DNA of 54,530 nt from Oharaeibacter diazotrophicus (GTDB taxonomy: Bacteria > Pseudomonadota > Alphaproteobacteria > Rhizobiales > Pleomorphomonadaceae), in contig NZ_SNXY01000014.1 of the NCBI RefSeq assembly GCF_004362745.1, forward strand, positions 1-54,530, in the 5' to 3' direction. The notes under the pieces were generated by a model. The model searched no databases. It was not told the origin of the DNA and saw nothing but the letters and a program-made list of their open reading frames with translations. Made by a program: the position numbers and the translations under genes. Each line of letters begins with the position of its first letter. Positions within the stretch are counted from its first letter, which is position 1. Shown in pieces: positions 45,714-54,530 of this stretch.

Positions 45714-46868
45714 ATGAGGCAGAACCAGCAGAACAAGCAGCGGATGCGCGGCCGCAATCGCAAGGGCCCCAATCCTCTGACCCGCTCCTACGAATCCAAC
45801 GGTCCGGACGTCAAGATCCGTGGTACCGCCCTCCACGTGGCCGAGAAGTACACCCAGCTCGCCCGCGACGCCTCGTCCTCCGGCGACCGCGTGATGGCGG
45901 AGAACTATCTCCAGCACGCCGAGCACTACTACCGCATCATCGCGGCCGCCCAGGCGGCGCTGCAGCCGCAATACGGCCGCGACGACGTCATGGACGGCGA
46001 CGACGACGACGTCGAGGTGCCCGGCTCCGACCGGTTCGAGCCGCGCCAGATCGAGTTCCGCAATCCGCAGGAAGGCCGCGGCAACGGCGATTACCAGCAG
46101 CCCCGCGAGGGCGGCTACCAGCAGCGCGAGGGCCAGCAGCCGCGCGAGGGTCGCGACGGCGGCTACCAGCAGCGCGGCGAGGGCGAGGGCTACCAGCCGC
46201 GCGAGGGTCGCGAACAGCGCGAGGGCGGCTACCAGCAGCGCGGCAACCGCAACGACCGCGGCGACCGCGAGGGCTTCCAGGGCCGCAACCGCGACCGCGA
46301 CTTCCAGAGCCGCAACGACCGCAACGACCGCGGCGGCGACCGCCCGGAGCGCGAGGGCTTCCAGCCGCGCGGCGAGGGCGCACCGGCCCCGGCCGGCGAG
46401 CAGCGCGCCGAGGGCGAGGCCCGTCCCGAGCGCGAGGGTCGTCGCAACCGCCGCGAACGCTTCGAGCGCTTCGACCGCCGCGGCGACCGCCCGGCGCAGC
46501 AGGGCGAACCGCGCGCCGAGGCGCCCGTCGCCGCCGGCGGCCATCCGATGCCGCTCGACGCGCCGCAGCCGGACGTGAACTTCCCCGACTTCATCACCAA
46601 GCCGGCGATCCCGCCGGCCGCCGTCGCGCCGGCACCGGCGCCCGTGGCGGCCGAGCCCGCGCCGGCCCCCGCGCGGACCCGCGCCCCGGCGCCCGCTCCG
46701 GCGCCCGTCGCCGAGCCGGTCGTCGAGGCCGCGGCCGCGGCCGAGCCGGTCGGCGAGGACGGCGAGAAGCGCCCGACCCGCCGCCGCGCCCCGGCGCGCC
46801 CGCGCACCCGCCGTACCGCCGAGGCGGCCGACGCCGCCGAGACGCCGGAGCCCGCCGCCGGCGAATGA
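45714..46868 (+). CDS. DUF4167 domain protein with Arg/Gln/Gly-rich low-complexity tail
   Basis: A 384-residue alphaproteobacterial protein. The conserved N-terminus (residues about 1-85: QRMRGRNRKGPNPLTRSYESNGPDVKIRG and AEKYTQLARDASSSGDRVMAENYLQHAEHYYRII) is followed by an acidic DGDDDD patch. A long disordered region then repeats GGYQQREG-like and NDRGDRE-like units (about 120-230), leading to a Pro/Ala-rich part and a basic RRRAPARPRTRR stretch. The charge and RG-like repeats suggest RNA binding, perhaps at ribosomes. Function is not established. A T-tailed terminator follows. Confidence 0.92.
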   Translation: MRQNQQNKQRMRGRNRKGPNPLTRSYESNGPDVKIRGTALHVAEKYTQLARDASSSGDRVMAENYLQHAEHYYRIIAAAQAALQPQYGRDDVMDGDDDDVEVPGSDRFEPRQIEFRNPQEGRGNGDYQQPREGGYQQREGQQPREGRDGGYQQRGEGEGYQPREGREQREGGYQQRGNRNDRGDREGFQGRNRDRDFQSRNDRNDRGGDRPEREGFQPRGEGAPAPAGEQRAEGEARPEREGRRNRRERFERFDRRGDRPAQQGEPRAEAPVAAGGHPMPLDAPQPDVNFPDFITKPAIPPAAVAPAPAPVAAEPAPAPARTRAPAPAPAPVAEPVVEAAAAAEPVGEDGEKRPTRRRAPARPRTRRTAEAADAAETPEPAAGE

Positions 46869-46925
46869 TCCCTGTGCCCGTGCGGGTGTCGCGCCCGCAC
46901 CGGTCGGAGGCCTCTGAACGCACCG

Positions 46926-46959
46926 GCCCCGTCCGCGCAAACCGCGGGCGGGGCTTTTT
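46926..46959 (+). terminator. Rho-independent terminator after the DUF4167 gene
   Basis: GCCCCGTCCGCG, loop CAAAC, CGCGGGCGGGGC (one G-T pair), followed directly by TTTTT at 46955-46959. The most canonical terminator of the window. Confidence 0.85.
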
Positions 46960-46977
46960 CATGCCACGGTCTTGACG

Positions 46978-46987
46978 TTTACGTAAA
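46978..46987. promoter_or_regulatory. Palindrome TTTACGTAAA upstream of the SCP2-domain gene
   Basis: A perfect 10-bp palindrome directly after TTGACG (46972-46977), which could be a -35 element. TTGACGTTTACGTAAA resembles operators that I recall for MerR-type regulators of branched-chain amino-acid or fatty-acid catabolism (LiuR) in proteobacteria. It is 47 bases before the start codon. No such regulator gene is in the window. Confidence 0.45.
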
Positions 46988-47033
46988 GTGGCGGCACCCT
47001 CCCGGGCCACTGGTCAGATCCGAGGACACCGCC

Positions 47034-47330
47034 ATGAGCATTGCCGAGACCACCGAAGCCGTCCGTGCCAAGATCGGGGAGAACAGCGGCCTCGGCGCGA
47101 CGCTGAAGTTCGACTGCGGCGCCGACGGCATCGTCTACGTCGACGCCTCCGGGGTGCCCAACGCCGTCGACAACGTCGACCGCGCCGCCGAGTGCACCAT
47201 CGCGCTGTCGCTCGAGGACCTCGACGGCCTGCTCGCCGGCACGCTCGACCCCACCGGCGCCTTCATGATGGGCAAGTTGCAGGTCGAGGGCGACATGAGC
47301 GTGGCGATGCGCCTCGCGCAGGTGGTCTGA
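47034..47330 (+). CDS. SCP2 sterol-carrier domain protein
   Basis: A 98-residue stand-alone SCP2 domain (GLGATLKFDCGADGIVYVDASG, CTIALSLEDLDGLLAGTLDPTGAFMMGKLQVEGDMSVAMRLAQVV). Such proteins bind fatty acyl or other lipid molecules in a hydrophobic tunnel. The last 35 residues match the family closely. The upstream TTTACGTAAA dyad would fit control by a lipid or branched-chain catabolic regulator. It is shorter than, and distinct from, UbiT in this window. Confidence 0.92.
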   Translation: MSIAETTEAVRAKIGENSGLGATLKFDCGADGIVYVDASGVPNAVDNVDRAAECTIALSLEDLDGLLAGTLDPTGAFMMGKLQVEGDMSVAMRLAQVV

Positions 47331-47531
47331 TCCCGCATCGGCGGCGGGCCGCCTCGAGGCCGGTCCCCGCGGATGCGGAGCGCCCGAGCGGCGCCGGCCG
47401 GAAGGCCGAAACCTCACCGCGGACGACCGGTCGGCCGCGGCGGGACGAAAATGATCCGGGTTGCGGGAGATGCGGCGCCGGTCGGCGGGGCGGAAGACCC
47501 CGCGGGCCCGCGTCGGCGAAGGAGGGAAGCG

Positions 47532-47879
47532 ATGAGGATGTTCGTGACGACGGCCGTGGCGGCCGTGCTGCTCGCCGGTCCGGCGCTCGCCGCCGGCGGC
47601 GTCGAGGGCGTCTGGAAGACCGAGCGCGGCTCCAACGCCGAGATCTACGGCTGCGGCAAGGCGACCTGCATCAAGCTGATCGACGGCCCCTACAAGGGCA
47701 AGATCATCGCCGACGACCTCGTCGACGACGGCTCGGGCAGCTATTCGGGCTCCCTGACCGACCCGGAGAGCGGCAAGACCTATTCCGGCTACGCCAGCGT
47801 CTCCGGCAACGCGCTGAAACTCAAGGGCTGCGCGCTCAAGATCTTCTGCAAGTCGCAGACCTGGACGCGGGTGAAGTAA
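47532..47879 (+). CDS. Small exported DUF2147-like protein
   Basis: A 115-residue protein with a Sec signal peptide ([21 protein letters not shown]) and a beta-rich domain: [60 protein letters not shown]. The opening G-x-W-K and the ending 'L-x-x-L-K-G-C-x-L-K-I-F-C-x-S-Q-x-W' match DUF2147. Four cysteines can form two disulfides in the periplasm. GGAGGGAAG precedes the ATG. Function unknown. It stands alone. Confidence 0.85.
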   Translation: MRMFVTTAVAAVLLAGPALAAGGVEGVWKTERGSNAEIYGCGKATCIKLIDGPYKGKIIADDLVDDGSGSYSGSLTDPESGKTYSGYASVSGNALKLKGCALKIFCKSQTWTRVK

Positions 47880-48017
47880 CGGCACCGCCGCGGTGTCTCG
47901 GTCCGGGTGGCCGCGCCGCCGCGGCGATCCGGCCCGCGCGGCCCGATCGCGGCGGCCTGTCGGCATCGCGGCCGCATCTTCCCCTGCTCACCTTTTGTTC
48001 CGGATGGTTCCGGATCC

Positions 48018-48048
48018 CTCTTCCGCCGTCGGCGGCGATCCCCATATT
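48018..48048 (+). promoter_or_regulatory. Possible heat-shock (sigma-32) promoter of clpB
   Basis: CCCCATATT at 48040-48048 matches the CCCCATNT -10 of sigma-32 promoters. A -35 counterpart is poor (CTCTTCC at 48018-48024, spacer 15). It lies about 95 bases before the clpB start. Proposed because clpB is a classic sigma-32 target. Confidence 0.3.
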
Positions 48049-48141
48049 CGGATCCGAGCGGCTCCGGATGGGAGCGCTCGCGGTCAAGTCGCCGCCTCCG
48101 TGCTCCGGGCGGGGTCGGTGCGCCGAAGGAGGGATGGCTTC

Positions 48142-50745
<2,604 letters not shown>

Positions 50746-50788
50746 CTCGCGACGCTTCGATCCGTCGTTCACGCCTACCTGACGTCAC

Positions 50789-50820
50789 GGCCCTCCCGAG
50801 AAGCCTCGGGAGGGCCTTTT
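50789..50820 (+). terminator. Rho-independent terminator after clpB
   Basis: GGCCCTCCCGAG-AAGC-CTCGGGAGGGCC, a perfect 12-bp stem, then TTTT (50817-50820), 43 bases after the clpB stop. Confidence 0.85.
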
Positions 50821-50902
50821 CGCGTTACTCGTTCCGTGGCCCGGATGCGCGGCGACGGGACTGCCCATTCTTCGCGCAACCGGGGATCTTGCGCCGACGA
50901 TA

Positions 50903-50923
50903 AAGGTCAGCGATACTGACCTT
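50903..50923. promoter_or_regulatory. Palindromic operator upstream of the YitT gene
   Basis: AAGGTCAG, CGATA, CTGACCTT: an exact 8-bp inverted repeat with a 5-base spacer, in an AT-richer patch 32 bases before the start codon. The size suits a TetR, MarR or similar dimer. No regulator gene lies beside it, so it would be a remote target. Confidence 0.65.
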
Positions 50924-50955
50924 CATTCGATCCCCATTGTCGCCGAGAGCTCGCC

Positions 50956-51570
50956 ATGTCCGCGGTACAAGCGCCGTCGCTGGCCCATTCCCGCTTCGAG
51001 GACGCCTTCGCCATCCTGTCGGGCACGCTGTTCGTGGCGCTCGGCGTCGTCATCCTGAAGGCCGCGGGCCTCGGCACCGGCGGCACGGCCGGCCTCGGCT
51101 TCCTGGTCGGCCACGCCACCGGCCTGCCGTTCGGGGCGGTGTTCTTCGCGATCAACCTGCCCTTCTTCGTGTTCGCCTATCTCGCCTTCGGGCGGGCCTA
51201 TCTGGTGAAGTCGGTGCTCGCCACCGGCCTGCTCGCGGTCGAGACCACGCTGCTGCCGCGCTTCCTGCCGCTCGGCGCGCCCGACCTCTGGCTCGCCGCG
51301 CTGCTCGGCGGCCTCCTGGTCGGCATGGGTCTGCTGGCGCTGATCCGCCACCGCACCGGGCTCGGCGGCTTCGGCGTCATGGCGGTGTGGATGCAGGAGC
51401 GCTTCGGCTGGCGGGCCGGCAAGGTCCAGATGGCCGCCGACGCGCTGGTGGTCGCCGCCGCCTTCGCGCTGTTGCCGCCGGTGCAGGTGATCGCCTCGGT
51501 CGGCGGCGTCGTCGCGCTCAACCTGATGCTGGCGCTCTACCACAAGCCCGGACGCTACGCCGGCTTCTGA
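50956..51570 (+). CDS. YitT family membrane protein
   Basis: A 204-residue inner-membrane protein with about five to six hydrophobic segments. The YitT pattern is GTLFVALGVVILKAAGLGTGGTAGLGFLVGHATGLPFGAVFFAINLPFFVFAYLAFG (in segments), and a second half with LLVGMGLLALIRHRTGLGGFGVMAVWMQERFGW. Transport function is suspected but substrate is unknown for the family. Transcription is probably controlled through the upstream perfect dyad. Confidence 0.88.
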   Translation: MSAVQAPSLAHSRFEDAFAILSGTLFVALGVVILKAAGLGTGGTAGLGFLVGHATGLPFGAVFFAINLPFFVFAYLAFGRAYLVKSVLATGLLAVETTLLPRFLPLGAPDLWLAALLGGLLVGMGLLALIRHRTGLGGFGVMAVWMQERFGWRAGKVQMAADALVVAAAFALLPPVQVIASVGGVVALNLMLALYHKPGRYAGF

Positions 51571-51663
51571 GCGCAGAACCGGCGGAGCGCCGCAGGCGCG
51601 GACCACCTTTCCCCTTTCGCGGATTCGACCCGACACACGAGGCGGCAGCGCGGGGGCGCTTCC

Positions 51664-53655
51664 TCAGCCCCCGCCGGTCTCCGTCGCCGCCGCCAGCTTG
51701 GCCGGCTGGCCGCCGAGCAGGGTGTCGATCCGCTCGCGTTCGCCCTGGTAGGCGGCGAGCACGTCGCCGTCGAGGGTGCGGCCGCGCGGCAGCTTGATGC
51801 GCATCGGGTCGACCGGGCTGTCGTTGACGTGCACCTCGTAGTGCAGGTGCGGACCGGTCGACAGGCCGGTCGAGCCGACGTAACCGATGATCTGGCCCTG
51901 GCGCACGGCGGTGCCGACGCGGATGCCCTTGGCGAAGCCGGTCTGGTGCGCGTAGGCGGTGGCGTAGCCGTTGTTGTGGCGGATCTCGATGTAGTTGCCG
52001 TAGCCGGACTTCCAGTCGGCGTAGGTCACGACGCCGTCGCCGGCGGCCATGATCGGCGTGCCGCGCGGGGCCGCCCAGTCGACGCCGGTGTGGCCGCGGA
52101 CGTAGCCGAGCAGCGGATGCTTGCGGGCGCCGAAGCCGGACCGGAAGGTGCCGCCGGACATCGGCTTGCGCAGCAGGAACTTCTTCGCGCTGCGGCCTTC
52201 GGGGTCGTAATAGTCGACCGAGCCGTCGTCCGGCGCCTTGAAGCGGTAGAAGCGGCGTTCCTTGCCGCCGACCACGATCGCCGTATAGACGATCTCCGAC
52301 GCCTCGGCGCTCTCGGATTCGTCCTCGTCGAGGCTGTAGACCACCTCGAGCCGGTCGCCCGGCTGGACGCGGGTGTTGAAGTCGAGGTCGAAGGAGAACA
52401 CCCGGACGAGTTCGTCGATCAGCTCCGGCGACATCCCGTTGGAGAGCGCGGTCTGGTAGAGGCTCTCGTAGAGCCGCGGCCGCGGCTGGTCGTCGTCCTG
52501 CTGCTCGGCCTGCTCGAACAGGTCGCCGTCGGCCGGACGGGTCTCCTCGGCGACGACGTAGTCGCCCTTGTCGTTCAGCGCCAGCGTGCCGACGTGGCCG
52601 CCGTCGCGATAGAGCGAGACGCGAACCGGGCGGTAGCGCTGGGTGTCCTCGAGGCTGTCGTCGGGGGCGAGCGCGATGCGCAACTTGTCGCCGGGCTGGA
52701 CCTCGCGCACCGAGAAGGCACGGCGGAACCGGAGCGCGATCGCCCCGGCCTCGTCGTCGGTCGCCTCGTTGGCGATCAGGAGATCCTCGAGCCGGTCGCC
52801 CTTGCCGACGGTCAGCACCTTTTCTTCCGTATAGGGCTGGCCGAGCCCGCCGTCGGCGGTGTCGGTGGGAGCCACGAAGGAGACGTTCTCGGGGATGACG
52901 CGGACGCCGTAGCGGTCGAAGGAGGAGCGCTCGGCGAAGCCGAAGTCGAAGCGGGCCTGGTCGATCGACGGCAGCGAGGCCACCTGGACCGCCGTGCCGC
53001 CGAGGAATTGCGCCGCCTCGCGCACGAGCCGCTCGGTCTGCGGCACGTCGAGCGGGGACTCCGCCGCCAGCGCCGCGCCGTCCATCGGGAAGTCGCGCAC
53101 CTTGACCGCCATCGCGCCGTCGACGTCGGCGCCGTAGAGCGTGTCCTCGGGGCCGGAGGCGTCCGGGTTGGCGTCGGCGAAGATGCGCAGCGGGTCGTAG
53201 GACGGGATGGTGTCGGAGATGTCCACCGAGGCCGCGACCAGCGGCGTCGAGACGCGCGCGAACGGCTTCAGGCGGATCAGGTCGCGCTCGCCGTCGCGGG
53301 TGATGGTGGAGACGCGCAGGATCTGGCGCGCGGGCTGAGCGTTCACGTCGGCGGCCGGCAGGTCGCCCTTGGCGACGAGGTCCGCGGGGGCCTCCTCGAG
53401 CTCGGGAGCGGCGGAGACGACGCCTGAGAGCTCCTCGATCGGCCGGGCGATCGACGGTCGGCCGTCCATCGCGACCCAGAGCGCGCCCCCCATCAGCGCG
53501 GTCGAGGCGAGGCTCGCCATCACCGTGCCGGCCAGCCAGCGGATCGAGACGCGGCGACGATCCGGCGGGCCGCGGCGGTTGTCGGCGGTGACGAGCGGGG
53601 GATCGTCGCCGATGTCGACGGCCGTCGTCCCGTGGTCGTTCCAGGCCGCATTCAT
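51664..53655 (-). CDS. M23 family peptidoglycan endopeptidase, membrane-anchored
   Basis: A 663-residue protein. A cytoplasmic N-terminus is followed by one transmembrane helix (residues about 40-63, WLAGTVMASLASTALMGGAL), a long periplasmic region with LysM-like/OapA-like pieces (VGKGDRLEDLLIANEATDDE, VQPGDKLRIAL, VQPGDRLEVVY), and a C-terminal LytM domain. The zinc ligands are present: GHTGVD (His-x3-Asp) and GPHLHYEV (HxH), so it should be an active cell-wall hydrolase rather than an EnvC-type activator. The start MNAAWNDHGTTAVD at 53655 is the family-like N-terminus; longer frames upstream run through noncoding DNA. Confidence 0.92.
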   Translation of the reverse strand: MNAAWNDHGTTAVDIGDDPPLVTADNRRGPPDRRRVSIRWLAGTVMASLASTALMGGALWVAMDGRPSIARPIEELSGVVSAAPELEEAPADLVAKGDLPAADVNAQPARQILRVSTITRDGERDLIRLKPFARVSTPLVAASVDISDTIPSYDPLRIFADANPDASGPEDTLYGADVDGAMAVKVRDFPMDGAALAAESPLDVPQTERLVREAAQFLGGTAVQVASLPSIDQARFDFGFAERSSFDRYGVRVIPENVSFVAPTDTADGGLGQPYTEEKVLTVGKGDRLEDLLIANEATDDEAGAIALRFRRAFSVREVQPGDKLRIALAPDDSLEDTQRYRPVRVSLYRDGGHVGTLALNDKGDYVVAEETRPADGDLFEQAEQQDDDQPRPRLYESLYQTALSNGMSPELIDELVRVFSFDLDFNTRVQPGDRLEVVYSLDEDESESAEASEIVYTAIVVGGKERRFYRFKAPDDGSVDYYDPEGRSAKKFLLRKPMSGGTFRSGFGARKHPLLGYVRGHTGVDWAAPRGTPIMAAGDGVVTYADWKSGYGNYIEIRHNNGYATAYAHQTGFAKGIRVGTAVRQGQIIGYVGSTGLSTGPHLHYEVHVNDSPVDPMRIKLPRGRTLDGDVLAAYQGERERIDTLLGGQPAKLAAATETGGG

Positions 53656-54133
53656 CCGAAGCCGTCTCTCCGAAATCCGTCCGTCCGCGGAAGGCGACGG
53701 ACGGTGCCGTCGGGTGTTCGTGTCGCCGGAGGGCCCGCCGGGCCCCGGCCTCGTCGCGATGCGCCGGCACCTTGGCGCCGGCCGGACCGGCCTGTCAACG
53801 CGCGGAACCGTCCCGAGGGCCGTCGTCCGTCGATTCGACGGGGACGACGGCGCCAAGACTCCTATCCACGGCCGAAATGGGGCGTCCGTGTGGCCGCGCG
53901 TTTCCGGCGACTGCAGAGGGTCGCGCACGAGCGCGCGTCGGCGGGGCGGGGGAGGTCGTGCCGCGGCGGGAGCGGCGATCGGAATCGCGTCGAGCGCCCG
54001 CGGGGCGAAGGAACACGGTCCCGTGTCGCGGCGATGACGAGCCGGCTATGGTGTCGAACGGCGGAAATCCGCGGTTCCCGGTAGCCGACAGAACCGATCC
54101 GCGGGGCATGTGAAGGATTTTTGAAAAGGCTTG
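53656..54133. other. Intergenic region between the M23 gene and the rRNA operon promoter
   Basis: About 480 bases without a supported gene; the short reading frames here lack ribosome-binding sites or family features. It should contain the promoter of the M23 gene on the minus strand, which I could not locate firmly. A short dyad GCGGA-AA-TCCGC lies at 54061-54072. Confidence 0.5.
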
Positions 54134-54162
54134 TTGACAGGGGGGTAAGGGGGCCGTATAAG
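54134..54162 (+). promoter_or_regulatory. rRNA operon promoter P1
   Basis: A perfect TTGACA (54134-54139), 17-base G-rich spacer and TATAAG (54157-54162). The near-consensus sequence and the rrn leader downstream identify it as a strong rRNA promoter. An AT-rich stretch (ATTTTTGAAAAGG) just upstream resembles an UP element. Confidence 0.8.
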
Positions 54163-54370
54163 CCCCTCCATCGACGGCGGCGCTGCGGTGACGCGGTGCC
54201 GGCGGGAAGCGGCGCCTCTGGACGGTTCGACCGGGTGGGGCGCGGCGGTGTCGGCGGGACGGCCCTGGCGGTCGTCGGAGCCGGCGGTTCTGGACCTGAC
54301 AGTCTGGAGCGTTTTTTCGTCGGGTGGCCTCCTCTGTTCGGGGCTGGACACCCGGCGGTTCACTGCGGTC

Positions 54371-54399
54371 TTGACACGGCGACGTGACGAGATTAGGTG
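54371..54399 (+). promoter_or_regulatory. Possible second rRNA promoter P2
   Basis: TTGACA (54371-54376), 17 bases, TAGGTG (54394-54399). The -35 is perfect, the -10 weak. Tandem promoters are usual for rRNA operons, but this one is less certain than P1. Confidence 0.45.
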
Positions 54400-54464
54400 A
54401 GCGCCTCGCCGACGGGCAAGCCCCGGCGGCGCGATTTCGAAGGCCTCGGCCTTCCGTTCTTTGA

Positions 54465-54530
54465 CAAGTTGGATGAGAGAAGAAGGAGAAACGTGGTCGG
54501 CGGAGTGTCCGCGGGCCTGGTTTTCGGGAT
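54465..54530 (+). promoter_or_regulatory. rRNA leader with boxA antitermination site (16S rRNA lies beyond the window)
   Basis: CGTTCTTTGACA at 54465-54476 matches the boxA consensus TGYTCTTTRACA at 11 of 12 positions. The following GAGAGAAGAAGGAGAAACG and TGGTCGGCGGAGTC resemble the leader found just ahead of 16S rRNA in Rhizobiales. The mature 16S sequence itself is not reached. Confidence 0.75.

Noticed and set aside
53772-54113. Short open frames between the M23 gene and the rRNA promoter
   Set aside because: Arg/Pro-rich random-like composition, overlapping each other on both strands, with no ribosome-binding site or family pattern.

Overview
The window is GC-rich chromosomal DNA from an alphaproteobacterium, most likely of the order Hyphomicrobiales (Rhizobiales). 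The evidence is an Rrf2 regulator with the three cysteines and spacing of rhizobial RirA, an iron-sulfur photolyase with the cysteine numbering of Agrobacterium PhrB, a DUF4167 protein, an alphaproteobacterial NDUFAF5-type methyltransferase, and the argJ-mutT ... comF-grxC-nitrilase-DUF1178-ubiG-lysC-ptsP-prfA-prmC-DUF4167-clpB order. I infer the order with fair confidence. The genus cannot be read from the sequence.

Left part (1-9431): the tail of a probable ABC-transporter binding protein followed by glycerol kinase glpK, then an unassigned 576-residue exported protein. Next is a tryptophan/kynurenine catabolic unit: a GntR regulator divergent from overlapping kynU and kynA, without kynB. 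Then come an enoyl-CoA hydratase/isomerase and a translationally coupled DUF2256 + FeS-type (6-4) photolyase pair.

Denitrification / anaerobic quinone island (9438-15522): nnrS is divergent from ubiT-ubiU-ubiV (oxygen-independent ubiquinone hydroxylation), followed by nirK (copper nitrite reductase) and nirV. Overlapping starts and stops tie ubiTUV together. NnrR/FNR-type palindromes lie before nirK and in the nnrS-ubiT gap. The likely logic is that the NO-responsive programme builds the nitrite reductase together with the quinone supply needed without oxygen. A 21-bp perfect inverted repeat lies in the ubiT leader.

Middle part (15615-32961): a LysE exporter, an M3 oligopeptidase, a DUF1501/DUF1800 pair, a MarR + Bcr/CflA MFS drug-efflux pair with a palindromic operator, typA/bipA with a strong terminator, a chemoreceptor, rirA, secA, a periplasmic parvulin PPIase, and a TetR regulator divergent from a tiny membrane protein across a nested palindrome.

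Right part (33030-53655): a housekeeping block with argJ, mutT, an orphan Flp pilin, a methyltransferase, comF, grxC, a nitrilase-type amidase, DUF1178, ubiG, lysC, ptsP (PTS-Ntr), prfA-prmC, DUF4167, an SCP2-domain protein, a DUF2147-like protein, clpB, a YitT transporter with a palindromic operator, and an M23 peptidoglycan endopeptidase. The window ends inside the leader of an rRNA operon (two promoters and a boxA), just upstream of 16S rRNA.

No tRNA, CRISPR array, insertion sequence, prophage or plasmid gene was recognised. The less ordinary material is the denitrification/ubiTUV linkage, the regulatory palindromes, and several short intergenic hairpin repeats (33-bp dispersed, 26-bp x3 tandem, 22-bp x2 tandem, 21-bp inverted).
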